Assembly (NCBI GenBank): GCA_017623265.1
Contig: JAGAPM010000227.1
Location: forward strand, 1 to 6,700
Source: Lentisphaeria bacterium
Lineage (GTDB): Bacteria; Verrucomicrobiota; Lentisphaeria; Victivallales; UBA1829
DNA length: 6,700 nucleotides
Reading direction: 5' to 3'
In this document: positions 1-6,484 of the stretch, one piece after another
Numbering within the stretch: the stretch's first letter is position 1
How the letters are laid out: each line of letters opens with the position of its first letter
Translations under genes and position numbers: made by a program
The notes under the pieces: model-generated
Database searches by the model: none
Told to the model about the DNA's origin: nothing
Seen by the model: only the letters and a program-made list of their open reading frames with translations

Positions 1-1122
1 ACCGGCAAGCATGCTGCCCATCATGACGCAGGATGCGCCGATCGCCAGTGCCTTCGCTACATCGCCGGACTGTTTGATCCCGCCGTCTGCGATAATGGGA
101 ACTTCTTCGCCGATCGCCTTGTATGCTTCGTACACCGCAGTTACCTGTGGCGTACCAACGCCGGCAACCACGCGGGTGGTGCAGATGGAGCCGGGGCCGA
201 TACCCACCTTGACCGCATCCACACCGGCATCCAGCAGTGCTTTTGCTGCATCGTAAGTGGCAATGTTGCCGGCAACGATATCGATTCCGGGGTAACGGTT
301 CTTGAACATTTTTACGGTATCGATCACACCCTTGCTGTGACCGTGAGCGGTATCCACCACAAAGGCATCCACACCGGCATCGGCGAGTGCCTGTGCGCGG
401 GCTTCATCGTACGGGCTGATCGCAGCGGCGGCACGCAGACGGTGTTCGCTGTCACGGTTATATGCGGGTTCATCATTTTCGATAATGGTGCGGACATCGG
501 TGAAGCTGTAGAGACCGGTCAGTTTTCCGGCGGCATCGATGGTGGGCAGTTTGCCGACTTTGTTCTGCAGCATGACCTGGAACACGTCCTGCAGGCTGGA
601 GCCTTCGGGCGCAGTCACCGGGGGCTTGGTCATGATATCGGCGATCTTCATGTTGTAGCTGGTGAGAAACTTGATGTCACGGGAGGTAATGATCCCGACC
701 AGTTTACCATCGGCGTTGATGATAGGGAAGCCGGAGAAGGAGTAGCCGTTGGATTTCTTGGCGTTGAGCATTTCTTCCACGGTCTGATCGTCACGGAAGA
801 CGACCGGCTTGCGGATGAATCCGTTGAGATACTGCTTGACTTTGCGGACTTCATCCGCCTGTGCTTCCGGGCTCAGGTTTTTGTGGATCACACCGATCCC
901 CCCCAGTTTCGCCATGGCGATCGCCATTTCGCTTTCGGTAACCGTATCCATCGCAGCACTGATGAACGGGATGTTCAGCTTGATGTTGCGGCTGAAGTTG
1001 GTGGTCACATCGCTGTCATCCGGCAGGAAGTCAGCATACTGGGTCAGAAGGGAGATGTCGTCATAGGTCAGACCTTCATGTTTGAAAGTCGCCATGAACT
1101 CGTCAATGTACGGATTGCTCAT
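1..1122 (-). CDS. guaB: IMP dehydrogenase, N-terminal 374 residues (3' end outside window)
   Basis: Inosine-5'-monophosphate dehydrogenase is the cytosolic, NAD-dependent enzyme that converts IMP to XMP, the committed step of guanine nucleotide synthesis. The reverse strand is open from ATG 1122 to the left edge, 374 codons without a stop; family members are about 490 residues, so roughly 115 are missing, including the mobile flap with its Arg-Tyr pair. Visible landmarks are the N-terminal barrel segment with SAAMDTVTE (55-63) and GGIGVIHKNL (74-83), a Bateman module of two CBS domains at about 100-213 (TSRD and SFTD mark the repeats), the cofactor motif VVDTAHGHS (255-263), the catalytic loop GIGPGSICTTR with Cys314, and the IMP phosphate-binding IADGGI (344-349) and MMGSML. 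The start is fixed by GGAG six bases upstream and an in-frame TAG just before it. It has its own promoter and is not part of the efflux operon. The identification is secure. Confidence 0.97.
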   Translation of the reverse strand, partial: MSNPYIDEFMATFKHEGLTYDDISLLTQYADFLPDDSDVTTNFSRNIKLNIPFISAAMDTVTESEMAIAMAKLGGIGVIHKNLSPEAQADEVRKVKQYLNGFIRKPVVFRDDQTVEEMLNAKKSNGYSFSGFPIINADGKLVGIITSRDIKFLTSYNMKIADIMTKPPVTAPEGSSLQDVFQVMLQNKVGKLPTIDAAGKLTGLYSFTDVRTIIENDEPAYNRDSEHRLRAAAAISPYDEARAQALADAGVDAFVVDTAHGHSKGVIDTVKMFKNRYPGIDIVAGNIATYDAAKALLDAGVDAVKVGIGPGSICTTRVVAGVGTPQVTAVYEAYKAIGEEVPIIADGGIKQSGDVAKALAIGASCVMMGSMLAG

Positions 1123-1128
1123 GTTCTA

Positions 1129-1132
1129 CTCC
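1129..1132 (-). promoter_or_regulatory. Ribosome binding site of guaB
   Basis: GGAG on the reverse strand lies six bases before ATG 1122. The only upstream in-frame ATG (GTA-side of the same site, reading ATG GAG TAG) is stopped at once, so this site settles the start. Confidence 0.8.
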
Positions 1133-1160
1133 ATGTTCAGGTTTTATCATTTGCCAATGT

Positions 1161-1188
1161 AATATAACAGCTTTTTTCCGTTTGTCAA
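1161..1188 (-). promoter_or_regulatory. Sigma-70-type promoter of guaB
   Basis: On the reverse strand a perfect -35 TTGACA (1183-1188) is separated by 16 bases from -10 TATATT (1161-1166). A TG at 1168-1169 gives an extended -10 of the form TGnTATATT. Transcription should begin near 1154, leaving a leader of about 30 nt, too short for a riboswitch. It lies directly downstream of the efflux operon terminator, so guaB is expected to be transcribed independently. Start position is inferred. Confidence 0.85.
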
Positions 1189-1192
1189 GTTT

Positions 1193-1229
1193 AAAAACAA
1201 AAATCCCGGTGATCTTTTTGACCACCGGG
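1193..1229 (-). terminator. Rho-independent terminator of the efflux operon
   Basis: The reverse strand carries the stem CCCGGTGGTC / GATCACCGGG (1205-1229), ten pairs with one G-U wobble and an AAAAA loop, followed by ATTTTTGTTTTT (1193-1204). It begins 17 bases after the transporter stop codon. This is a strong canonical intrinsic terminator. It ends the operon before guaB and rules out a further co-transcribed gene. Confidence 0.93.
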
Positions 1230-1246
1230 CGTAGATTTTTTACAAG

Positions 1247-4200
1247 TTAGTTCTTGTCGTCCTGTTTTGCTGCTTTTTCAGCTGCCTCTTTTTCCCGTTC
1301 GTGAGCCGGTTTGCTGCCGGGGGAGACAAACTCACGCATCCGTTCAAAGAGCGCCCACAGCGGCGGAACAAAGACGATACCTACCACGGATGCCAGCACC
1401 ATCCCCCAGAAGGTCGTATGCCCGATCGCCTGACGGGATCCCGCACCGGCACCGGTTGCGATCACCATGGGGAACACCCCGATGACGAAGGAGTATGCGG
1501 TCATCAGCACGGCACGGTAACGGACACTGCCGCCGTTGATGGCTGCATCCACCACGGAGTCGCCTTCTTCACGCGCCTGCTTGGAGAATTCCGCCATAAG
1601 GATGGCATTCTTGCCGGCAAGACCGATCAGCATGATCAAGCCCAGCTGTGCATAGATGGAGAGGGTCATGCCAAACATCTTGAGACCGATGAGGGCACCC
1701 AGTGTCGCCACCGCAACGGAGAGAATCACGGAGAGCGGCATGGTCCAGCTTTCGTACTGACCCACCAGGAAGAGGTAGGCGAAGAAGAGGGCAAGACTCA
1801 TAAAGATGAGCAGTTTGCCATCGTTCTGCTTTTCTTCACGGCTCATATCGGTCCACTCAATGTTGTACCCCGGCATCTTTTCTTCCACATATTTCTGGAC
1901 ATACGCCATGGCTTCACCGGTGCTGACACCGGGCTGCAGCGGCGCCTGGAAGGAGGCACTGAGCATCTGGTTGAAGCGGGTGACAGCACGGGGGCCGACG
2001 GAGTAACGGACGGTTGTGAATACAGAAAGCGGGACCATTTCGCCGTTGTCGTTCGGAATATATGTGTTGAGGATCTTATCCTTCGTGTCACGTTCATCAA
2101 TACCGGATTGGATCTTGACCTTGAAGGTAAAGCCGTCCAGGTTGAAGTCGTTCACATAGATTGCAGAGAAGGTACTCTGCAGATACTGGAAGATCCGGTT
2201 CGGTTGGATCTTATACTCAATGGCACGTGCACGGTCCACATCCAGGAACAGTTGGGGCGTACCGGCATTGAATGTGGTAAATGCCATCGCAAACAGTTCT
2301 TTATGTTGATTCATTTCAGCCATCAACTGATAACATGCCAGTTGGAGCTGGGCAGGTGTCTGCCCTTCGCGTGCCTGGAGCATGAAGGAAAGACCATCGG
2401 CAAGACCCACACCCATGATGGCAGGGGGCTTGACCACGATCACCCGTGCATGCGGGTTTTCCGCTGCAACTGCACCGATCCGTTTTTCCAGTGCATCGAT
2501 CTGTGTTTCCGGGGTGGTGCGTTCTTCCCACGGGATCATATCCACAAAACACAGCGCCATGTTTTCACCGGCACCGCCGAAGAAGCTGAAGCCGTTGATG
2601 AGCGTGGTTTTCCGGACACCGGGAATGTCCTTGATCTGCTGGTAGAAGCCGTCGGTGATTTCATTTGTCTGGGCGAGGGTGGCACCGGGTTTCATTTCAA
2701 AAGCGCAGAAAATGATCCCTTTATCTTCATCCGGCAGGAAGGAGGTGTTGGTGCGCACGAAGAACCAGTAGTTCCCGAAAAGCACAATGCCGAAGAAGAT
2801 GATGGTGAGAATAACCCTGCGGATCAGCAGCCCGGCAACACCGAGGTAGATTTTTTTGGAGAAATCCAGAAACTTGTTGAAGGGGGTGAAGATATTCCAT
2901 TTCAGCGGTTTTGCAGGCTTGAGCAGCATGGAGCAGAGCGCAGGACTGAGCGTCAGGGCGTTGACCGTGGAAAGGCAGAGAGCGATACACATGGTCACGG
3001 AGAACTGGCGGTAAATTGTCCCGACCATCCCGCCGTAGAACCCGATCGGCACATAGATTGCCACAATAACAAGTGTGGTGGCAATAATGGCGCCGGTGAT
3101 CTGCTGCATACTCTTGAGCGTGGCTTCTTTAGCAGGCAGTTTTTCCTCTTCCATAATTCGGATCACGTTTTCCACCACCACGATCGCGTCGTCCACCAGA
3201 GACCCGATCACCAGAATCAAAGCGAACATGGTCAACAGGTTCATGCTGTACCCCAGCGGGTACAGGAAGATGAACGTACCGAGAATGGAGACAGGGATCG
3301 TCAGGGCGGGGATCAGCGTCGCACGCCAGTTCTGCAGGAACAGGTAGGTGATCACGACCACCAGGAGCAGGGTCAGGATCAGGGTCGTCCAGATTTCATC
3401 CATGGTGACGCGGATGTACTGGGTGGGGTCATACCCCATGTGATAACTCACGCCTTGGGGGAAGAATTTTTTCAGCTCTTCCAGTTTTTCGGTCACGGAA
3501 TCGACCACAGTGATGGCGTTCGCATCGCTCTTCCGGTAGATCAGGAGGGCAACAGAGGGGTCGGAACCGTCTTTGGCGTTCCACTGATAACTTTCTGCAC
3601 CCAGTTCCACTGAGGCAATATCTTTGAGTTTAACCACTCTGCCGTTACCATCGGCACGGACAATGATCTCGTCGAATTCTTCCGCCGTTTTCAAGCGCCC
3701 TTTGGTATTGATCTTCATCTGAAGATACTGGCTGGAACCTTCTGTCCCGACCGAGCCGGCGGCAGCCTGGATGTTCTGCTGACGGATCGCCGCCTGGACT
3801 TCATCCGGCGTGATGTTCATGGCAGCCATTTTCTGCTTGTCCAGCCACACGCGCATGGAGTAGTCGCTGGCGCCCATGATTTCCACGTAACTGACGCCGT
3901 CGATACGGGCGATTTCGTCTTTCACGTTTGTGCGCAGGAAGTTGGCAAGCCGGACCATGTCTTCCTGAGTGCCGTTTTTCTTGGTGAATGCATAAACGGC
4001 AAGGATGTCGCCGCCGCGTTCCGCCACGTCAATACCCAGATCCCGGACTTCCTGCGGGAGCTGAGCTTCCGCACGTTTGATGGCGTTCTGCACGTCCACC
4101 TGGGCAATATCCGTATCGGATCCTGAGTTAAATTTGAGTGTCAGGTTGTAGGTCCCTGCATCGGAACATTCTGAAGAAAAGTAAAGCAGATTGTCCAAAC

Positions 4201-4414
4201 CGTTCATTTCCGCTTCGATGGGAGATGCCACGGTGTCTGCGATTTCTTCCGCACTGGCGCCGGGATAGCTTGCCCAGACCGTGATGGAGGGGGGCGCCAC
4301 TTCCGGATATTCCGCAACGGGAATAAACTGCATGCAGAGATACCCTGCGAAGACCATGACAATGGAAATGACCATTGCCAGCTTCGGGCGTTCAATAAAA
4401 ATTCTTGAAAACAT
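1247..4414 (-). CDS. RND multidrug efflux transporter, HAE1 (AcrB/MexB) family
   Basis: An inner-membrane, proton-driven trimeric exporter of 1055 residues (AcrB has 1049), which takes drugs or other amphiphiles from the periplasm and outer membrane leaflet and passes them to an outer-membrane channel. The RND layout is complete. TM1 is at about 11-30, followed by the first porter/docking loop. TM2-TM6 include 341-360, 367-384 and 391-412, then come the second large loop and TM7-TM12. The proton relay is intact: D408 and D409 in GSLVDDAIVVVENV (TM4), K935 in GLAGKNAILMAEF (TM10) and T972 in VLMTAYSF (TM11). NGFSFFGGAGENMALCFV matches the switch-loop region near AcrB residues 612-625. The C-terminus is a charged cytoplasmic tail (about 1031-1055) rich in Lys, Glu and Ala. 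GGAGG lies upstream of ATG 4414, and the adaptor gene stops 23 bases earlier. Substrates cannot be deduced. Family assignment is very sure; acrB or mexB orthology is not claimed. Confidence 0.97.
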   Translation of the reverse strand: MFSRIFIERPKLAMVISIVMVFAGYLCMQFIPVAEYPEVAPPSITVWASYPGASAEEIADTVASPIEAEMNGLDNLLYFSSECSDAGTYNLTLKFNSGSDTDIAQVDVQNAIKRAEAQLPQEVRDLGIDVAERGGDILAVYAFTKKNGTQEDMVRLANFLRTNVKDEIARIDGVSYVEIMGASDYSMRVWLDKQKMAAMNITPDEVQAAIRQQNIQAAAGSVGTEGSSQYLQMKINTKGRLKTAEEFDEIIVRADGNGRVVKLKDIASVELGAESYQWNAKDGSDPSVALLIYRKSDANAITVVDSVTEKLEELKKFFPQGVSYHMGYDPTQYIRVTMDEIWTTLILTLLLVVVITYLFLQNWRATLIPALTIPVSILGTFIFLYPLGYSMNLLTMFALILVIGSLVDDAIVVVENVIRIMEEEKLPAKEATLKSMQQITGAIIATTLVIVAIYVPIGFYGGMVGTIYRQFSVTMCIALCLSTVNALTLSPALCSMLLKPAKPLKWNIFTPFNKFLDFSKKIYLGVAGLLIRRVILTIIFFGIVLFGNYWFFVRTNTSFLPDEDKGIIFCAFEMKPGATLAQTNEITDGFYQQIKDIPGVRKTTLINGFSFFGGAGENMALCFVDMIPWEERTTPETQIDALEKRIGAVAAENPHARVIVVKPPAIMGVGLADGLSFMLQAREGQTPAQLQLACYQLMAEMNQHKELFAMAFTTFNAGTPQLFLDVDRARAIEYKIQPNRIFQYLQSTFSAIYVNDFNLDGFTFKVKIQSGIDERDTKDKILNTYIPNDNGEMVPLSVFTTVRYSVGPRAVTRFNQMLSASFQAPLQPGVSTGEAMAYVQKYVEEKMPGYNIEWTDMSREEKQNDGKLLIFMSLALFFAYLFLVGQYESWTMPLSVILSVAVATLGALIGLKMFGMTLSIYAQLGLIMLIGLAGKNAILMAEFSKQAREEGDSVVDAAINGGSVRYRAVLMTAYSFVIGVFPMVIATGAGAGSRQAIGHTTFWGMVLASVVGIVFVPPLWALFERMREFVSPGSKPAHEREKEAAEKAAKQDDKN

Positions 4415-4437
4415 CGTTCAGTACCTCCGGTTTGTGC

Positions 4438-5802
4438 TTATTCTGCTGCCGGAATATTCTTGTAAACCGGTTTCACCTTCGGAGCCTGACCGGGTCTGGG
4501 AATGATTTTGTGCATGCCGTCGATCACGACTTTCTGACCGGGGTTGATACCGGAAACAAGCTGGTGGGCACCAATGACTTCGCCCGGCGTCACCGGCGTC
4601 TGAACGACTTCATTGGTCGCCGGATTCAGCACCCATACAAACTGCCCCTGCTGGCTGATCTGGATGGCAGAAATGGGGACCGCGGGTTTTCTGACTTCAA
4701 TTTTCTTTGTCAACTGTACGGTCACAAGCGCGCCGGGCGTCAGATAGTTGTCAGAATTGTCGATCGTTGCCCAAAGCATCACGGTGCCGGTGCTGCGATC
4801 GATTTTGTTATCCACGATCGTGATTGTTGCCGGTTTGTCGTAAGCCAATTTGTTTGACAGGGTAATGTGTACACTTGCGTATTCCTTGAGCAGTTCAGCT
4901 GCACTTTTCTTTACGCTGCCGGATTTTGCCGATTCCTGTTTCGCAGCAGTTGCAATGAAGTTCAGGAAGTCCGGTTCACTGATCGCAAAGCGGACATAGA
5001 CCGGATTGATCTGGGTGATCTGGGCGAGGGATCCGCTGGCGGGAGTCACATAGTTCCCGACAGAATAAGTGGCTTTCCCGATCTTTCCGGCAAAGGGCGC
5101 TTTGATCTTGGTATAACTCAGATTGATTTCCGCATTCTTCAGGGCTGCCTGTGCTGCTGCAAGAGCGGATTTCGCAGCTTCCAGCGCCGCTTCTGCCGCC
5201 TTCATGTTGCCTTCCGCTGTGGCTTTTGCTGCCTGTGCTGCTGCAATCTGGGCTTCAGCGGCTGCCAGCTGAGCTTCGGCAAGTGCCTGATCCCGGGCGG
5301 CAACGTCATGAGACTTCTGCGCTTCCACGTTTTTCAGTTTTTCGGCACGCTTGAATTCATCATCCGCATATTTTTTATTGGCGTTCGCCTGTTTGATCTG
5401 TGCCTGGGCCTGTTTCATCTGGGCATCTGCCTGTGCCAGCTGTGCCTTCGCCTGCAGGATCTGCGCCTTGGATTGTTCGATCTGTGCCTTTGCCTGTTTT
5501 ACCTGGGCAGAGGCACTTTCCTGGGCTGCCTTGTAGATGGCGTCATCCAGTTCAAAAAGAACGGAATCCTTCTGCACAAAATCGCCTTCTTTGAAGTTGC
5601 ATTTCATCAGTTCACCGGAAACACGGGCGGGGATCGTGGCATCGTGGATCGCATCCAGTCTGCCGATATACTGGCGGATGCCGGTTTCATTGATCTCAAT
5701 TACATCAGAGACGGTCACTGCAGGAATGCCCTGCGCAGAAAGAACTGCGCCGCAGAAAGCGGTACAGCTGATAACAACAGTTTTTAAAATAGAGGATCTC
5801 AT
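4438..5802 (-). CDS. Periplasmic membrane fusion protein (adaptor) of RND efflux pump
   Basis: A 454-residue HlyD/AcrA-type adaptor that bridges the RND transporter and an outer-membrane channel. I use ATG 5802, not the in-frame ATG 5877. It has AAGGAG ten bases upstream and begins a proper signal peptide (MRSSILKTVVISC... to about A23), while the longer form would add 25 highly basic residues and overlap marR. Order: signal peptide 1-23; lipoyl half 1, about 50-86 (ATIPARVSGELMKCNF, VLFELDD); alpha-hairpin about 88-228; lipoyl half 2, about 228-256 (LSYTKIKAPFAGKIG); beta-barrel about 257-362; membrane-proximal domain about 365-440. The hairpin is about 140 residues, far longer than in AcrA, and residues 101-142 are six consecutive heptads. 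No convincing lipobox is seen: Cys13 follows too short a hydrophobic stretch and Cys17 follows Phe. It is probably secreted and processed by signal peptidase I, unlike lipidated AcrA and MexA. It is co-transcribed with the transporter. Confidence 0.95.
   Translation of the reverse strand: MRSSILKTVVISCTAFCGAVLSAQGIPAVTVSDVIEINETGIRQYIGRLDAIHDATIPARVSGELMKCNFKEGDFVQKDSVLFELDDAIYKAAQESASAQVKQAKAQIEQSKAQILQAKAQLAQADAQMKQAQAQIKQANANKKYADDEFKRAEKLKNVEAQKSHDVAARDQALAEAQLAAAEAQIAAAQAAKATAEGNMKAAEAALEAAKSALAAAQAALKNAEINLSYTKIKAPFAGKIGKATYSVGNYVTPASGSLAQITQINPVYVRFAISEPDFLNFIATAAKQESAKSGSVKKSAAELLKEYASVHITLSNKLAYDKPATITIVDNKIDRSTGTVMLWATIDNSDNYLTPGALVTVQLTKKIEVRKPAVPISAIQISQQGQFVWVLNPATNEVVQTPVTPGEVIGAHQLVSGINPGQKVVIDGMHKIIPRPGQAPKVKPVYKNIPAAE
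5377..5502 (-). repeat. Six tandem 21-bp units encoding coiled-coil heptads
   Basis: Within the adaptor hairpin, residues 101-142 read VKQAKAQ, IEQSKAQ, ILQAKAQ, LAQADAQ, MKQAQAQ, IKQANAN: the pattern [VILM]-x-Q-[AS]-x-A-[QN] six times in perfect register. The DNA follows as degenerate 21-bp units (for example ATC CTG CAG GCG AAG GCA CAG), so the repeat is clearer in protein than in DNA. The second helix (about 172-228) has matching Ala-rich heptads with Leu, Ile or Met at 179, 186, 200, 207, 214, 221 and 228. Confidence 0.9.
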
Positions 5803-5803
5803 G

Positions 5804-5834
5804 ATAACAATACTCCTTGCTCTTCGATTGTTAT
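5804..5834. repeat. 8-bp perfect inverted repeat around the adaptor ribosome binding site
   Basis: ATAACAAT (5804-5811) and ATTGTTAT (5827-5834) are perfect reverse complements separated by 15 bases. In the mRNA they could form a weak A/U-rich stem that leaves the Shine-Dalgarno sequence in the loop and ends one base before the AUG. As DNA they could be two half-sites for a dimeric regulator, 23 bp apart. TGATAACAA at 5802-5810 recurs exactly at 5769-5777, 33 bp away, inside the signal-peptide codons. Function is not shown; chance in an A/T-rich gap is possible. Confidence 0.45.
5813..5818 (-). promoter_or_regulatory. Ribosome binding site of the adaptor gene
   Basis: AAGGAG on the reverse strand lies ten bases before ATG 5802. 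It selects that start over the longer in-frame ATG at 5877, which lies inside marR and would place basic residues ahead of the signal peptide. It sits within the 15-base loop of the inverted repeat at 5804-5834. Confidence 0.75.
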
Positions 5835-5845
5835 TTTTTATTTTC

Positions 5846-6313
5846 TTATTTCTTCGCTTCTTCGATCCGGTCTGCAAGCAGTTCCAGAGTCTTGGTCAGC
5901 TGTTTTTTCTCTTCGTCGCTGAAATCTTTCCAGAGATCATCCACAAAGGCATTGATCATGCCCATCGCTTCAGAAAGCTGGGCAAGGCTTTTTTCCGTTA
6001 CCGTGATCATCACGGCTCGGCGGTCATTCGGATTCTGTACCCGCTGCAGCGTTCCCTTGCGAACCAGTTTTTCCACCAGTTCAGAAACCGTTCCCGGCGT
6101 CAGGTGAAGTGCCGCCGCAAGATCTTTCAGCGGGATCCCCTGCGGGGTCGTTTCCATCATGGTATGGACCTTGCGCATGACCATGTGTTCTTTGAAAGAA
6201 AGATCTTTTGCCTCATTGATAAAACGGGCGAGCAGTACATCGGTTATCCCCCCCTGAACGGCAAACAGCGCGCGCCACATTCGATAAGACTGTGTTTTCT
6301 GAATTTCTTCCAT
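5846..6313 (-). CDS. MarR-family transcriptional regulator
   Basis: A 155-residue winged helix-turn-helix protein, typical MarR length, acting as a cytoplasmic DNA-binding dimer that normally releases its operator when it binds a small phenolic or other hydrophobic ligand. Visible parts: N-terminal helices for dimerisation (about 1-45); the helix-turn-helix LKDLAAALHLTPGTVSELVEKLVRKG at about 62-87, with TPGTVSELV as recognition helix; the wing with the family signature NPNDRRAVMITVT (about 93-105); and a C-terminal helical dimer arm rich in Asp, Glu and Lys. AAGGA lies eight bases upstream of ATG 6313. It is first in the operon, 43 bases ahead of the adaptor gene with no terminator between, so it most likely represses itself and the pump. 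A member of the MexR/MarR functional group by context; the ligand is unknown. Confidence 0.95.
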   Translation of the reverse strand: MEEIQKTQSYRMWRALFAVQGGITDVLLARFINEAKDLSFKEHMVMRKVHTMMETTPQGIPLKDLAAALHLTPGTVSELVEKLVRKGTLQRVQNPNDRRAVMITVTEKSLAQLSEAMGMINAFVDDLWKDFSDEEKKQLTKTLELLADRIEEAKK

Positions 6314-6342
6314 TGCACCATTCCTTTCAATTTGATGTTGTT

Positions 6343-6383
6343 AAAATGCAATTTTCTAAATATACACCAAAACTAATATTTTG
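6343..6383. promoter_or_regulatory. Candidate MarR operator palindromes
   Basis: Two short inverted repeats overlap the predicted marR promoter. One is CAAAA-N6-TTTTG (6368-6383), filling the -35/-10 spacer. The other is AAAAT-GCA-ATTTT (6343-6355), over the predicted transcription start. Position and size suit autorepression by a MarR dimer, but the arms are only five pairs and A/T-rich, so chance cannot be excluded. Confidence 0.3.
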
Positions 6384-6386
6384 CAA
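6359..6386 (-). promoter_or_regulatory. Putative promoter of the marR-efflux operon
   Basis: On the reverse strand TTGCAA (6381-6386) lies 16 bases from TATATT (6359-6364), the same spacing and -10 as the guaB promoter. An A/T-rich stretch (TTAATTAATT) upstream resembles an UP element. Transcription would start near 6352, about 38 nt before the marR start. The -35 is imperfect, which would fit a weak or regulated promoter. Confidence 0.6.
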
Positions 6387-6395
6387 GTCCGAATT

Positions 6396-6442
6396 AATTA
6401 AAAAGAGAAGAAAAATCCACCGGAAGAATCGTTCCCGTGAAT
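6396..6442 (-). terminator. Probable intrinsic terminator after the upstream gene
   Basis: On the reverse strand ATTCAC-G-GGAA (6432-6442), loop CGATTC, pairs with TTCC-G-GTGGAT (6415-6425) apart from one internal G/G mismatch and a U-G wobble. It is followed by TTTTTCTTCTCTTTTT. It starts about 42 bases after the stop at 6485 and directly precedes the marR promoter. The stem is imperfect, so the call is moderate. Confidence 0.5.
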
Positions 6443-6484
6443 CACTTCGTCTTGACGGACGGAGGAAAGGGGGTGTTCTTTTTT

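Noticed and set aside
1123..1160. A purine riboswitch or attenuator in the guaB leader
   Set aside because: The predicted leader is only about 30 nt, too short for an aptamer, and shows no hairpin.
337..1167. A 276-codon open frame on the plus strand opposite guaB
   Set aside because: The opposite strand carries IMP dehydrogenase with all catalytic motifs; the plus-strand product has no recognisable domain and no good ribosome binding site was seen.
1301..3613. A 770-codon open frame on the plus strand, antisense to the transporter gene
   Set aside because: It is the mirror of the RND coding frame and has a His/Asp/Gly/Gln-rich composition typical of shadow frames. The opposite strand encodes an unmistakable, full-length transporter.
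5377..5502. The 21-bp periodicity as a CRISPR or non-coding repeat array
   Set aside because: The units are contiguous, degenerate and in frame with protein heptads, with no spacers; it is a coiled-coil coding repeat.
4867..5787. A 306-codon Cys/Leu/Phe-rich plus-strand open frame opposite the adaptor
   Set aside because: Its cysteine-rich repeats are the reverse reading of the Ala/Gln heptad codons (GCA, CAG) of the adaptor hairpin, not a real cysteine-rich protein.
5803..5877. N-terminal extension of the adaptor to ATG 5877
   Set aside because: It would add 25 strongly basic residues before a good signal peptide and overlap marR; ATG 5802 has a proper Shine-Dalgarno sequence.
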